A DNA stretch of 64,000 nucleotides from Psychrosphaera haliotis (lineage in GTDB: Bacteria; Pseudomonadota; Gammaproteobacteria; Enterobacterales; Alteromonadaceae): NCBI RefSeq assembly GCF_039523615.1, contig NZ_BAAAFQ010000006.1:186001-250000 (forward strand), written 5' to 3'. This document shows positions 9,066 through 16,957 of the stretch, one piece after another. Under the pieces are notes generated by a model that was not told the origin of the DNA, did no database searches, and was given only the letters and a program-made list of their open reading frames with translations. Within the stretch, counting starts at the first letter, position 1. Each line of letters starts with the position of its first letter. The translations under genes and the position numbers were made by a program.

Positions 9066-9097
9066 AAAAAAAAACTCCCGAACAAGTCGAGAGTTTT
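9066..9097 (-). terminator. Rho-independent terminator of the peroxiredoxin gene
   Basis: On the minus strand, ACTCTCGA (9094-9087) pairs with TCGGGAGT (9081-9074) with one G-T pair around a five-base loop, followed by eight T. It lies about 45 bp after the stop codon. Confidence 0.85.
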
Positions 9098-9139
9098 GAT
9101 ATTTAATATTGATGAGCAAAATAACCCATCAAACTAAAA

Positions 9140-9745
9140 TTATAGAGATTCAGAGTTCTCAGATAAGAACGCTGCAACGCCTGCAGGAGTTGCGTCCATA
9201 CCTTTTTTACCTTCTTCCCAACCAGCAGGACATACTTCGCCGTGCTCTGTGTGGAAGTTTAATGCGTCTACCATACGTAACATCTCATCAATGTTACGAC
9301 CTAGAGGAAGATCGTTAACTACTTGGTGACGAACCATGCCTTCTTCATCAATTAAGAAAGACGCACGGAAAGCAACGCCAGCTTCTGGATGCTCAACGTC
9401 ATATGCTTTACAGATTTCGTGTTTAACGTCTGCTGCTAGTGTGTAACCAACTTGGCCAATACCACCGTCTGCAACAGCAGTGTTACGCCATGCGTTGTGG
9501 CTGAATTGTGAGTCAATTGAAACACCAATTACTTCAACACCGCGCTTGTTGAACTCAGCTAAGCGTTTGTCAAAAGCGATTAGCTCTGAAGGACAAACGA
9601 AAGTGAAGTCTAGTGGGTAAAAGAAAACAACTGCTTTTTTACCTTTAGTTGCTTCAGCAAAGTTAAATGTATCAACGATTTCGCCGTTGCCTAATACTGC
9701 AGCTGCAGTGAAGTCTGGTGCCTGACGGCCTACTAATACGCCCAT
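9140..9745 (-). CDS. Typical 2-Cys peroxiredoxin (AhpC/Prx1 type)
   Basis: This cytoplasmic thiol peroxidase reduces H2O2, organic peroxides and peroxynitrite. The 201-residue protein has the peroxidatic cysteine C51 in FYPLDFTFVCPSE, a GGIG motif in DGGIGQVGY, and the resolving cysteine in HGEVCPAGW, as in Prx1/AhpC-type enzymes. The frame is open upstream to 9943, but the true start is ATG at 9745: GGAGA precedes it and the protein then starts at the family position (GVLVGRQAPDF). It is divergent from the bfd-bfr iron operon. An inverted repeat at 9825-9859 could hold a peroxide-responsive site, and a good terminator follows. Confidence 0.96.
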   Translation of the reverse strand: MGVLVGRQAPDFTAAAVLGNGEIVDTFNFAEATKGKKAVVFFYPLDFTFVCPSELIAFDKRLAEFNKRGVEVIGVSIDSQFSHNAWRNTAVADGGIGQVGYTLAADVKHEICKAYDVEHPEAGVAFRASFLIDEEGMVRHQVVNDLPLGRNIDEMLRMVDALNFHTEHGEVCPAGWEEGKKGMDATPAGVAAFLSENSESL

Positions 9746-9824
9746 GGGTTTCTCCAATGTGGTTATTGTTAATAAATTCTTGTGCACAGTATATATAGTT
9801 AAAATTTCATAAACCAAGGTGAAT

Positions 9825-9859
9825 TTTCGATTAAACCTATCGAAATTATCAATATAGGT
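9825..9859. promoter_or_regulatory. Nested inverted repeats upstream of peroxiredoxin (possible OxyR-like site)
   Basis: TTTCGAT (9825-9831) and ATCGAAA (9839-9845) form one inverted repeat. ACCTAT (9835-9840) and ATAGGT (9854-9859) form a second, interleaved one. GATAGGTT-type half-sites are known for OxyR, but the full four-part spacing is not present, so the assignment is weak. Confidence 0.3.
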
Positions 9860-9949
9860 AATCTCGCACTCTTGCTTTCCCAAAAGCGGAAAAACACAAT
9901 GCTTAAAAATAGCACAAAAACAGACAAAAACACTTGCCTTCAAACTAAA

Positions 9950-9964
9950 TGAGAACTATTATCA
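9950..9964. promoter_or_regulatory. Fur box upstream of bfd
   Basis: TGAGAACTATTATCA matches the 7-1-7 Fur consensus TGATAATnATTATCA at 12 of 14 defined positions. It is about 40 bp upstream of the bfd start, where iron-bound Fur would repress it. Repression of bfd under iron-replete conditions is known in related bacteria. Confidence 0.75.
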
Positions 9965-10001
9965 CTTGCATTGAAGTTAGCCGTAACCAGTAGGATTCAA
10001 A

Positions 10002-10196
10002 ATGTACGTTTGTTTATGCAAAGGTATCACCGATAAAGATATTCAAGATGTTGTTAACCAGCACGGTGTTGGTAACCTTCGTGAATTAAAACAACACCTG
10101 CCTGTTGGTTCTGAGTGTGGTAACTGTACTAAGGTTGCGCAAATGGTTGTAGACAAAATGATCATGGATGAGTCTTTATTTAAAGAAGTCAGCTAG
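10002..10196 (+). CDS. bfd: Bacterioferritin-associated ferredoxin Bfd
   Basis: Bfd is a small [2Fe-2S] protein that docks on bacterioferritin and supplies electrons to reduce and release stored Fe(III). The 64-residue protein has the expected four-cysteine pattern: CLC at residues 4-6 and CGNC near residue 39-42, with the fold's helix KDIQDVVNQHG. AGGA precedes the ATG. A Fur box lies upstream and a second lies between bfd and the bacterioferritin genes, so iron-responsive control of release and storage is built into this locus. Confidence 0.95.
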   Translation: MYVCLCKGITDKDIQDVVNQHGVGNLRELKQHLPVGSECGNCTKVAQMVVDKMIMDESLFKEVS

Positions 10197-10217
10197 TTAC
10201 AAAACCTCAATCTAATT

Positions 10218-10236
10218 AATAATGATTCTCATTATT
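10218..10236. promoter_or_regulatory. Palindromic Fur box between bfd and bfr
   Basis: AATAATGA and TCATTATT are perfect inverted arms around TTC. The 19-mer matches the classical Fur box GATAATGATAATCATTATC at 15 of 19 positions. Its centre is roughly 70 bp upstream of the predicted bfr transcription start, so it is not placed like a simple repressor site over the promoter. Confidence 0.8.
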
Positions 10237-10261
10237 AACCCCCTGTTTTTATTAAGAATTT

Positions 10262-10289
10262 TTGCAAAAACCGCATAATCATCTATAAT
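10262..10289 (+). promoter_or_regulatory. Predicted sigma-70 promoter of the bfr pair
   Basis: TTGCAA (-35, 10262-10267) and TATAAT (-10, 10284-10289) are separated by 16 bp. Transcription would start near 10296, about 24 bp before the first bfr ATG. Confidence 0.6.
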
Positions 10290-10319
10290 GTTCCTATTAC
10301 CCGTTATTAGGATTTTTTT

Positions 10320-10784
10320 ATGCAATCTAATCGAACTATTATCACCACATTAAATGACATTTTAACGGTGGAGTTAACGTCCATTAATCAATATTTCTTG
10401 CATGCACGCATGTACAAGAACTGGGGCTTTAGCAAACTGAATGACAAATGTTACAAAAAGTCTATTTTAGATATGAAGCAAGCGGACAAATTAATTGAAC
10501 GAATTCTGTTTCTGGAAGGTCTACCAAATTTACAAAAGCTTGGCGCCTTGTCTATCGGTGAACATACGGTAGAAATGATCAAGTGTGACTCTCAGTTCCA
10601 ATTGACTCAAATTGCTCAAATGAGAGCTGCAGTTGCGGTTTGTGAAGAGCAGCAAGATTATGTTTCTAGAGATTTATTGACTGATATTCTTGAAGGTGAA
10701 GAAGAACATTTAGATTGGCTAGAAACTCAAGACTATCAAGTTGAAAACTTAGGTATTGAAAAGTACCTTCAAGCACAGCTATAA
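10320..10784 (+). CDS. Bacterioferritin, heme-binding subunit with degraded ferroxidase site
   Basis: This 154-residue bacterioferritin aligns without gaps to E. coli Bfr. The heme-ligand methionine M52 is kept. Of the dinuclear ferroxidase ligands, E18, E127 and H130 remain, but position 51 is Asp, 54 is Gln and 94 is Gln in place of Glu, His and Glu. It therefore looks like a heme-binding subunit with little or no ferroxidase activity. The second bacterioferritin begins 13 bp downstream and has the opposite pattern, so a mixed 24-mer shell is likely, as described for two-gene bacterioferritins in Neisseria and Pseudomonas. A Fur box and promoter lie upstream. Confidence 0.94.
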   Translation: MQSNRTIITTLNDILTVELTSINQYFLHARMYKNWGFSKLNDKCYKKSILDMKQADKLIERILFLEGLPNLQKLGALSIGEHTVEMIKCDSQFQLTQIAQMRAAVAVCEEQQDYVSRDLLTDILEGEEEHLDWLETQDYQVENLGIEKYLQAQL

Positions 10785-10797
10785 AGAGGACCTCGTT

Positions 10798-11265
10798 ATG
10801 AAAGGCAATAAAGACGTAATCAATGCATTAAATGGCCTTTTGGCATTTGAGTTAGCAGCAATGGACCAATACTTTATTCACTCTCGTATGTACGAAGATT
10901 GGGGCTTTACTAAGCTATTCGAACGTATTGATCACGAATTCGATGATGAGAAAGGCCATGCTTCAGTATTAATTGAGCGAATCTTGTTTTTAGAAGGTAT
11001 CCCTAACATGGTAAACCGAGATGGTTTGCACATAGGTAAAGATGTACCTGAGATGTTAGAGAGCGATCTTCGTGTTGAATATGCCGTAGACAAAGCGTTA
11101 AAAGACGCCATGGCACTGTGTGAAAAAGAACAAGACTACGTAACTCGTAATATGCTTCAAGTTCTTATCGATGATACAGAAACAGACCACGCACACTGGT
11201 TAGAGCAGCAGTTAGGCTTAATTAAAACAATTGGCCTACCTAATTACTTACAAGCTCAAATGTAA
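10798..11265 (+). CDS. Bacterioferritin, ferroxidase-competent subunit lacking heme methionine
   Basis: This is a 155-residue bacterioferritin. Ferroxidase ligands are present: E18, E51, H54, E94 and an ExxH pair at 128-131 (one residue is inserted relative to E. coli). The heme ligand position 52 is Lys, so it cannot bind heme through Met at the dimer interface by itself. It complements the upstream subunit, which kept M52 but lost ferroxidase ligands. The frame is open upstream to 10756, but ATG at 10798 follows AAAGAGGA and aligns with the family start. It is in the same operon, which ends at the hairpin near 11313. Confidence 0.95.
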   Translation: MKGNKDVINALNGLLAFELAAMDQYFIHSRMYEDWGFTKLFERIDHEFDDEKGHASVLIERILFLEGIPNMVNRDGLHIGKDVPEMLESDLRVEYAVDKALKDAMALCEKEQDYVTRNMLQVLIDDTETDHAHWLEQQLGLIKTIGLPNYLQAQM

Positions 11266-11312
11266 AAATACGGTTCAGAACGTATAGACTACTAATGCGT
11301 TATATAATTACG

Positions 11313-11340
11313 AAAAGCAGAACATTTGTTCTGCTTTTTT
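11313..11340 (+). terminator. Rho-independent terminator of the bfr operon
   Basis: Arms AAAAGCAGAAC (11313-11323) and GTTCTGCTTTT (11328-11338) pair perfectly around ATTT and run into a T tract. Confidence 0.92.
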
Positions 11341-11389
11341 TATGTTCGATGTTAAGTTAGTTACACACAATTACAACAAGGAATAGTAA

Positions 11390-11614
11390 ATGTCAGAAGA
11401 AAACAAACCAGTAAAACTAGAAGTTGGCATTGGTGTCGGTATTGCTGTGGGTGTTGCTATTGGTGTAGCGACAGATAATTTAGGTCTGGGAATTGCTTTA
11501 GGCGTCGCGTTAGGAGCCGCTTATTCAATGAGCTCGCAGCCGAAGCCAGAAAATGGTTCACAAGATGTTGAGGACGACCGTAATGACAATGGCTCTAATA
11601 CACCAAGCTCCTAA
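11390..11614 (+). CDS. Small Gly-zipper hydrophobic protein
   Basis: This 74-residue protein has a polar N-terminus, a hydrophobic stretch rich in Gly every few residues (GIGVGIAVGVAIGVA, then GLGIALGVALGAA; residues ~13-45), and an acidic, Asn/Ser-rich tail. The pattern is that of glycine-zipper membrane segments that associate in membranes. ATG follows AACAAGGAATAGTAA, a clear Shine-Dalgarno sequence. Its stop codon overlaps the stop codon of the convergent Cys-cluster gene. No function can be assigned. Confidence 0.7.
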   Translation: MSEENKPVKLEVGIGVGIAVGVAIGVATDNLGLGIALGVALGAAYSMSSQPKPENGSQDVEDDRNDNGSNTPSS

Positions 11615-12006
11615 CGATTGTGATGACTATCATCCATCAGTTTATTCAATTTAAGTTGAGCCGCTGAGGGGTTGTTTAAATCGGTTACTTCTATCATTTC
11701 ACATTCGTCCCTAATCATTTCCGATATTAAGCTTGGGTAATGTCGGCAATCTTCTGGGCGATCGAGGTAAATACTGCAGGTATATAGTGTTGGTGAATCC
11801 GGTGTTAACTTAGGCTCTATGCCTAAAAATGGACACTGTTTTAAAGGTTCTCCTGATTTTGGGTCAAACCATATTTTGTCGTCCTTCACGTATGCGTATA
11901 TGTCGGGGTTAAAAATCTCCCACATTTCAATCTCTTCGGAGGTGGCGGATAAATCTCCTCCACCATATTTAATGCAACACTTTCCGCACTGATTACAGTT
12001 TTTCAT
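11611..12006 (-). CDS. YkgJ-family cysteine-cluster protein
   Basis: This is a 131-residue protein of the YkgJ/UPF0153 type (predicted zinc- or iron-chelating cysteine cluster). Cysteines occur as CNQCGKCC at the N-terminus, CPFL in the middle, and CSIYLDRPEDCRHYP later. The biochemical role is unknown. The ATG at 12006 begins two bases after the LysR stop codon, so the two genes are probably translationally coupled; a longer frame upstream to 12039 lies inside LysR and is not needed. Confidence 0.85.
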   Translation of the reverse strand: MKNCNQCGKCCIKYGGGDLSATSEEIEMWEIFNPDIYAYVKDDKIWFDPKSGEPLKQCPFLGIEPKLTPDSPTLYTCSIYLDRPEDCRHYPSLISEMIRDECEMIEVTDLNNPSAAQLKLNKLMDDSHHNR

Positions 12007-12007
12007 A

Positions 12008-12904
12008 CTATTCCGTATCCCAATATGGCGGGGTGCCATACCAGTCTTTTAAGAAATCTATCAATACTCGAACTTTTGGTGCTAACAATCTCGACGACGG
12101 ATAAACGGCCCAGATAGCAGTATCAGAGGCCAACGGATAATCCTCTAAAACCTTCACTAATTCGCCACTATTCAAGTGCTTATAAACATTCCAAGTAGAG
12201 TTAATAGATAAACCAAGCCCTTGTACACTTGCATCTCGCATCGCCTCACCGTTATCCGTTCGAAGCTTAGAATGCGTTTTAATGTTTACCGTTTTACCTT
12301 CTGACTTTAATGCCCACGTATCAAAGCTTCTGAGGTTTACACAGTTATGTGCCTTTAAATCCTCTAGCGTTTTAGGCATACCGAACTCTTCAATATAACT
12401 TGGTGCGGCACAAATAATTCGCTTATCCACCGCTAATTTACTGGCTATTAGGCTGGAGTCTTTTAATTCAGCATTTCTAATCGCAATATCAAAACCACCT
12501 TCAACCATATCCACAATGGTATCTGACATGCTTAAATCAATATTGATCAAAGGGTATCGCTTTAAAAACTCTGCTAAAGCAGGAACTAAATGTTGCCGTC
12601 CAAATGATGCCGGTGCTGTAATTCTTAGAGTGCCCATAGGAGACGCATTGCCAACGCCTACCGAGGCTTTTGCGGCTTCGATACCAACTAGAACCTCTTC
12701 TGCGTGAGGAAGAAAAACCTTTCCTTCTTCAGTTAACGATACATTTCTGGTTGTTCTATGCAAAAGACGAATACCTAACTCTTGCTCTAATTTATTTATG
12801 TGCGCGCTAGACACAGCTGCGGACAAGCCTAATTCATGCCCCGCTGAGCTGATATTTAGTGTTGAAGCGACTCGGACAAATAGTTTTAAATGTTCAATAT
12901 TCAT
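12008..12904 (-). CDS. LysR-family transcriptional regulator
   Basis: The 298-residue protein has the LysR winged helix-turn-helix at residues ~1-60 (AGHELGLSAAVSSAHINKLEQELGIRLLHRTTR) followed by a LysR substrate-binding domain. It is of the CrgA-like group that often controls an adjacent, divergent dehydrogenase. The start is ATG at 12904; an in-frame TTG two codons upstream is less likely. The SDR gene at 13049 is divergent across a 144-bp gap, so it is the natural target. The gene is followed directly by the Cys-cluster gene. Confidence 0.93.
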   Translation of the reverse strand: MNIEHLKLFVRVASTLNISSAGHELGLSAAVSSAHINKLEQELGIRLLHRTTRNVSLTEEGKVFLPHAEEVLVGIEAAKASVGVGNASPMGTLRITAPASFGRQHLVPALAEFLKRYPLINIDLSMSDTIVDMVEGGFDIAIRNAELKDSSLIASKLAVDKRIICAAPSYIEEFGMPKTLEDLKAHNCVNLRSFDTWALKSEGKTVNIKTHSKLRTDNGEAMRDASVQGLGLSINSTWNVYKHLNSGELVKVLEDYPLASDTAIWAVYPSSRLLAPKVRVLIDFLKDWYGTPPYWDTE

Positions 12905-13048
12905 TATCAATAATATCTAAAAAATGATTCTTCATTAAAGAGGATTATCAATATAGCAATTGTCGACTAATATTCAAACACTACTTGATTGAAGCCAAAG
13001 ATGATTTAGCTTAACCATACCTTTAATAGGTTATTCAAAGGAATAAAG

Positions 13049-13852
13049 ATGAAAACAATTTTAATTACAGGTTCAACCGATGGCTTAGGTTTAGCAACCG
13101 CAACAAAATTATTAGAACTTGGCCATCAAGTTATAATTCATGGCCGTAACGAAGAAAAGCTGGCGTCAGTTCACCAATCATTATTAAAAATATCGCCTCA
13201 AGTTTCTGCATACCAGGCAGACTTTTCGGACTTAAGCTCTGTGTTAGCGTTAGCCAATACAATTAAATCTGATTACGCGTCAATCGATGTTTTAATCAAT
13301 AATGCAGGCGTATTCAAATTAAATCCTGCATCAATTGATAAAGATAAAGTTGACCCTCGACTTATGATCAATACGATTGCACCTTATGTATTTACAAAAG
13401 CCTTGCATAGCAACTTATCAGACGATGCCAGAGTTATTAATTTATCTTCAGCCGCCCAAGCACCATTTGACTTAAACGGTATTCTTGGAACAAAAAGCTA
13501 CTCCAACGAAATGCAAGCCTATGCTGAAAGTAAGCTTGCAATCACGGCGTGGACGTTAGCCATGGCAAAGTTAGAAAACACTAAACGCCAGGTTTTCTTG
13601 GCGGTAAACCCTGGTTCATTGCTAGCAACAAAAATGGTGAAAGCTGGTTTTGGTGTTGAAGGTAATGACATCTCTATTGGCGTAAACCTGTTAACGGACG
13701 CTTCGTTATCTGACAGCTTTAAAGAATCCAACGGCAAGTATTTTGACAATGATAAAAAAGCCTTTGCGACTCCGGATAGTTATGCGGCAAACGAATCAAA
13801 CCAGAACTCGTTGATTGCACTATTAGACAAAATTTATACAGAGCTTCAATAG
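13049..13852 (+). CDS. Short-chain dehydrogenase/reductase
   Basis: This is a 267-residue classical SDR. The cofactor motif TGSTDGLG is at residues 7-14, NNAG follows near residue 87, the catalytic serine is in INLSSAAQ, and the YxxxK pair is in YAESK. It is cytoplasmic. An Arg after the second strand (HGRNEEK) suggests NADP(H) preference; this is inference. The substrate is unknown. It is divergent from, and probably regulated by, the LysR gene; AAAGGA precedes the start. Confidence 0.92.
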   Translation: MKTILITGSTDGLGLATATKLLELGHQVIIHGRNEEKLASVHQSLLKISPQVSAYQADFSDLSSVLALANTIKSDYASIDVLINNAGVFKLNPASIDKDKVDPRLMINTIAPYVFTKALHSNLSDDARVINLSSAAQAPFDLNGILGTKSYSNEMQAYAESKLAITAWTLAMAKLENTKRQVFLAVNPGSLLATKMVKAGFGVEGNDISIGVNLLTDASLSDSFKESNGKYFDNDKKAFATPDSYAANESNQNSLIALLDKIYTELQ

Positions 13853-13944
13853 AGTTCAGTTTTAAAATTAACCGTGCGGCGTCGTGCTTTTTTCTGCATA
13901 ATTAGCGGTCTATTCCATAGGTTAATTTTAGGGTTTTATTAGAC

Positions 13945-14670
13945 ATGAAAAAAACATGCATTATAACGGGTGGCTCTTCGGGAATTGGCCTTAGTTGCGT
14001 CGAACTGTTCCTAGAAAATGGTTACCAAGTTTTTAATCTTGATTTACAACCTAGCGACAAAGGTGAGTATATACATTGTGATATAACAAACCTTAATGCC
14101 GTTCGCGAAAACATTTCTAATATTGCCCGTAGTTATAAAATCGATACTCTGATATCCAATGCGGGAATTCATTTCTCCGGTACTATTGAAAACACATCTG
14201 ACGCTGAATTTGATCGGGTTTTGGATATCAATGTAAAAGGTGCTTATGCGGCAATACAAGCCGTTTTACCAAGCATGAAAAAGCATCGCGACGGTTCAAT
14301 AATACTTATTGCTTCAGACCAAGCCTTGATAGCTAAACAAAACTCTTTTGCTTACAACCTTAGTAAAACTGCGCTGGCTTCTATGGCCAAAACAACAGCC
14401 CTCGATTACGCCGAATTTAATATACGCTCAAACGCATTATGCCCCGGCACCATTGAAACGCCTTTATACCATAAGGCTATCGACAATTATGTTGCGCGCT
14501 CAGGTGCAAATAAAGACGAAATCCATCGAGAAGAAGCATCTCTCCAGCCAATTGGTCGATTAGGCCAACCAGAAGAGGTCGCCCAGTTTGCCCTATTTTT
14601 GGCGAGTGAAAAGGCCAGTTTTATAACTGGTAGCCTGCAAGTTATTGATGGCGGGTATACGGCGCAATAA
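13945..14670 (+). CDS. Short-chain dehydrogenase, probable sugar or sugar-acid dehydrogenase
   Basis: This is a 241-residue SDR with TGGSSGIG at residues 9-16, SNAG near residue 72, a catalytic serine in ILIASDQ, YNLSK as the YxxxK motif, and the common C-terminal ASFITGSLQVIDGG. An Asp at the end of the second strand (NLDLQ) suggests NAD(H). The amidohydrolase gene starts at the base right after its stop codon (TAAATG), so the two are translationally coupled. With the convergent dehydratase and aldolase genes nearby, a role in oxidising a sugar or a keto-deoxy sugar acid is likely but not proven. Confidence 0.88.
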   Translation: MKKTCIITGGSSGIGLSCVELFLENGYQVFNLDLQPSDKGEYIHCDITNLNAVRENISNIARSYKIDTLISNAGIHFSGTIENTSDAEFDRVLDINVKGAYAAIQAVLPSMKKHRDGSIILIASDQALIAKQNSFAYNLSKTALASMAKTTALDYAEFNIRSNALCPGTIETPLYHKAIDNYVARSGANKDEIHREEASLQPIGRLGQPEEVAQFALFLASEKASFITGSLQVIDGGYTAQ

Positions 14671-15552
14671 ATGAAAATTAGTGACCCACACCTCCACCTA
14701 TTTGATTTGGTCAAAGGCGAATATCAATGGTTGAAGCCAGAGCATCCTCCTTTTTGGAGCGATAAGTCTAAAATAAATCGGGACTTTTCGGAGCTGGATC
14801 TAACCGTGTTTGAGCAATTTGAGCTATCTTCATTTGTTCACATTGAAGCTGGGTTCAACAATGAACACCCCAGCCAAGAAGTCGAATGGTTGGAAAAAAC
14901 CGTCACTAAGCCTTTTAAATCTATCGCCACTATCAATTTACTTTTGGAGCCTGAAGAATTTAAAAGTCAGATAAGCGAACTTAAGCTCTATTCTTCTGTT
15001 GCTGGTGTGCGCCATATTTTAGATGAAAACGCAGTTGCCATTCTTAACTCAGCTAATTGCTTATGCAATCTCAGTTATTTAGAGTCTCAAAATTTAATAT
15101 TTGAACTTCAGACGAACCTATTCGATACACTCGTTGTTGACGGTATTACTAAGTCACTGAGTTCTTTGCCGCTCGGTAATTTAAAAGTTGTTATTAATCA
15201 TGCTGGATTTCCCCCTGCAGATCATAATCAAAACGAAGACGAATGGGCCAACTGGCTTGCTGGAATTAAACGGTTAAGCACGTTCTCAAATGTTTCGATA
15301 AAGTGTTCAGGCTGGGAAATGAGTAACCGAAATTACACGCTTGCTGCTATTGAACTTAAGATTAAAAGTGTCATAAATGTATTTGGGATTGAACGTATTA
15401 TGATGGCCAGCAATTTTCCGTTGTGCACATTCAGCAAGTCTTATGCAGAATATTGGCAAGATATAGTTTTGGTGTTAAACAACCTAAATATTCCGCAGGC
15501 TCACCAGCAGAAGCTACTTTATGACAATGCGGTTGCTTTCTATTTCAAATAA
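14671..15552 (+). CDS. Amidohydrolase-2 family protein, probable sugar lactonase
   Basis: The 293-residue protein is a TIM-barrel metal hydrolase of the amidohydrolase_2 family. The metal-binding HLHLFD-type motif is DPHLHLFDL at residues 5-13; a histidine follows in VVINHAGFPP, and the fold ends with ASNFPLC and LLYDNAVAFY. Close families include L-fuconolactonase and other sugar-acid lactonases. It is joined to the upstream SDR gene without a gap. Lactonase action on the SDR product, giving the acid for the dehydratase, would fit a non-phosphorylative sugar pathway. Confidence 0.82.
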   Translation: MKISDPHLHLFDLVKGEYQWLKPEHPPFWSDKSKINRDFSELDLTVFEQFELSSFVHIEAGFNNEHPSQEVEWLEKTVTKPFKSIATINLLLEPEEFKSQISELKLYSSVAGVRHILDENAVAILNSANCLCNLSYLESQNLIFELQTNLFDTLVVDGITKSLSSLPLGNLKVVINHAGFPPADHNQNEDEWANWLAGIKRLSTFSNVSIKCSGWEMSNRNYTLAAIELKIKSVINVFGIERIMMASNFPLCTFSKSYAEYWQDIVLVLNNLNIPQAHQQKLLYDNAVAFYFK

Positions 15553-15625
15553 AACCTGACTGTTCATGTATTATGGAGATGTTATTTTTAACCGACACCC
15601 TCTCCTTAACAAATCGGTCTCTCAA

Positions 15626-15653
15626 ACAAAAAGGCCGCGTCAAAAGACACGGC
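15626..15653 (-). terminator. Terminator downstream of the dehydratase gene
   Basis: On the minus strand, GCCGTGTC (15653-15646) and GACGCGGC (15641-15634) pair with one wobble around TTTT, followed by CTTTTT. It separates the two convergent halves of the cluster. Confidence 0.75.
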
Positions 15654-15677
15654 ACTTAAACAGCACTTAAAAACAAC

Positions 15678-16853
15678 TTACTTAACCGTCACATTTGGCG
15701 AACGTTTAACAACCTCATCATTCAGTTCAATACCAATTCCCGGAGTATCAGGTGCTTGGAAAAAACCGTCTACCGGTTGTGGATCTTGAATACAAAGTTC
15801 ACGGTTCCACGACTTGATTGCATAAGTATGGTGCTCATGAATTAAGAAGTTTGGAATCGCCGTTTCTAAATGTAATGACGCTGCCGTTGCAACTGGTCCA
15901 CCACAAACGTGTGCTTGTACACGAATGTCGTAAACATCGGCGTAATCACAAACTTTCTTCGCTTCTGTGAAACCACCACATAAACCAACATCTGGTTGCA
16001 ATACGTCTATGCTTTGATCTTCAAAATAAGGACGCACATCCCAGCGATGATATAAGCGTTCGCCACCAGCAATTGGAACATTTACATTATCAGACACTTT
16101 TTTGTGAACCGCTGAATTTAAATAATTCACAGGCTCTTCATACATCATACAGCCTACTTCTTCCACTATCGCACCCATTTGAATTGCAGAAGCAGCGCCC
16201 ATTAACGAGTGTGATTCAAAGATAATATCTACGTCTTCGCCTACCGCATCTCGGATTGCACGAAGGCGATCACCAAATAAGCGCATTTGTGGTTTTGTGA
16301 ATAACTTAGTTCTATCAAACGACGAGCCACCATCTGCATCATAAACAATTGGGTCAACTTTCACTGCGTCATACCCTTCAGCAACGGCTTTTAATGCCGC
16401 TTCTGCGTACTGTTCTGGCTGAATAAGCTTAGTGATGTCTTTATCCCAGTCAAACTGCAATTGGCTGGCATAAGTTCTCAACTTGTCATTCGTTTTACCA
16501 CCTAATAATTGATAAACAGGAACGCCAAAGGCTTTACCTTTGATATCCCACAATGCAGTATCAATTGCACTCATTGCAGAATATAAAACCGGTCCGCCGC
16601 CTAAGCCCCAAAAGCTTTCGCGCAGCATACGACTCCACAACAATTCAGTATTAAACGGGTTAAAACCAATTAAAACCGCTTCAGCTATTTCTTTAATCAT
16701 AGCGGCAGCCGCACTGTGTCCCCAATCGTAGGCTAAACCTGCCTCACCAACGCCTGAAATACCTTCGTCAGTATGAATACGGATAAAAACAGGATTCCAT
16801 GGTGGGCGCTCTGGGCAGTGAATATCAAATATTTCTACGTGAGTGATTTTCAT
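15678..16853 (-). CDS. Enolase-superfamily sugar-acid dehydratase (mandelate-racemase subgroup)
   Basis: This is a 391-residue member of the mandelate racemase/muconate lactonizing enzyme family. The N-terminal capping domain is followed by the barrel with K165-V-D, metal ligands E213 (FESH), E239 (YEEP) and E265 (GGERL), H215, and the later H315 in AHVCGG. The FESH pattern, with the Glu and His two residues apart, resembles gluconate/galactonate-type dehydratases, which convert an aldonate to a 2-keto-3-deoxy acid. The exact sugar cannot be told. It lies downstream of the class II aldolase gene on the same strand and convergent to the SDR-lactonase pair. Confidence 0.88.
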   Translation of the reverse strand: MKITHVEIFDIHCPERPPWNPVFIRIHTDEGISGVGEAGLAYDWGHSAAAAMIKEIAEAVLIGFNPFNTELLWSRMLRESFWGLGGGPVLYSAMSAIDTALWDIKGKAFGVPVYQLLGGKTNDKLRTYASQLQFDWDKDITKLIQPEQYAEAALKAVAEGYDAVKVDPIVYDADGGSSFDRTKLFTKPQMRLFGDRLRAIRDAVGEDVDIIFESHSLMGAASAIQMGAIVEEVGCMMYEEPVNYLNSAVHKKVSDNVNVPIAGGERLYHRWDVRPYFEDQSIDVLQPDVGLCGGFTEAKKVCDYADVYDIRVQAHVCGGPVATAASLHLETAIPNFLIHEHHTYAIKSWNRELCIQDPQPVDGFFQAPDTPGIGIELNDEVVKRSPNVTVK

Positions 16854-16957
16854 TTTGGTCTCTTTTAATTAAATTCTATATTGTTTTTGTTCGCGACCCT
16901 TGGTCACGCTTTAAAATTAGATGTCGGTCTTAAATACCCGCCTTTACCTATCACTCT

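Noticed and set aside
9746..9943. N-terminal extension of the peroxiredoxin frame
   Set aside because: It covers the promoter region and has no family similarity, while ATG 9745 has a good Shine-Dalgarno.
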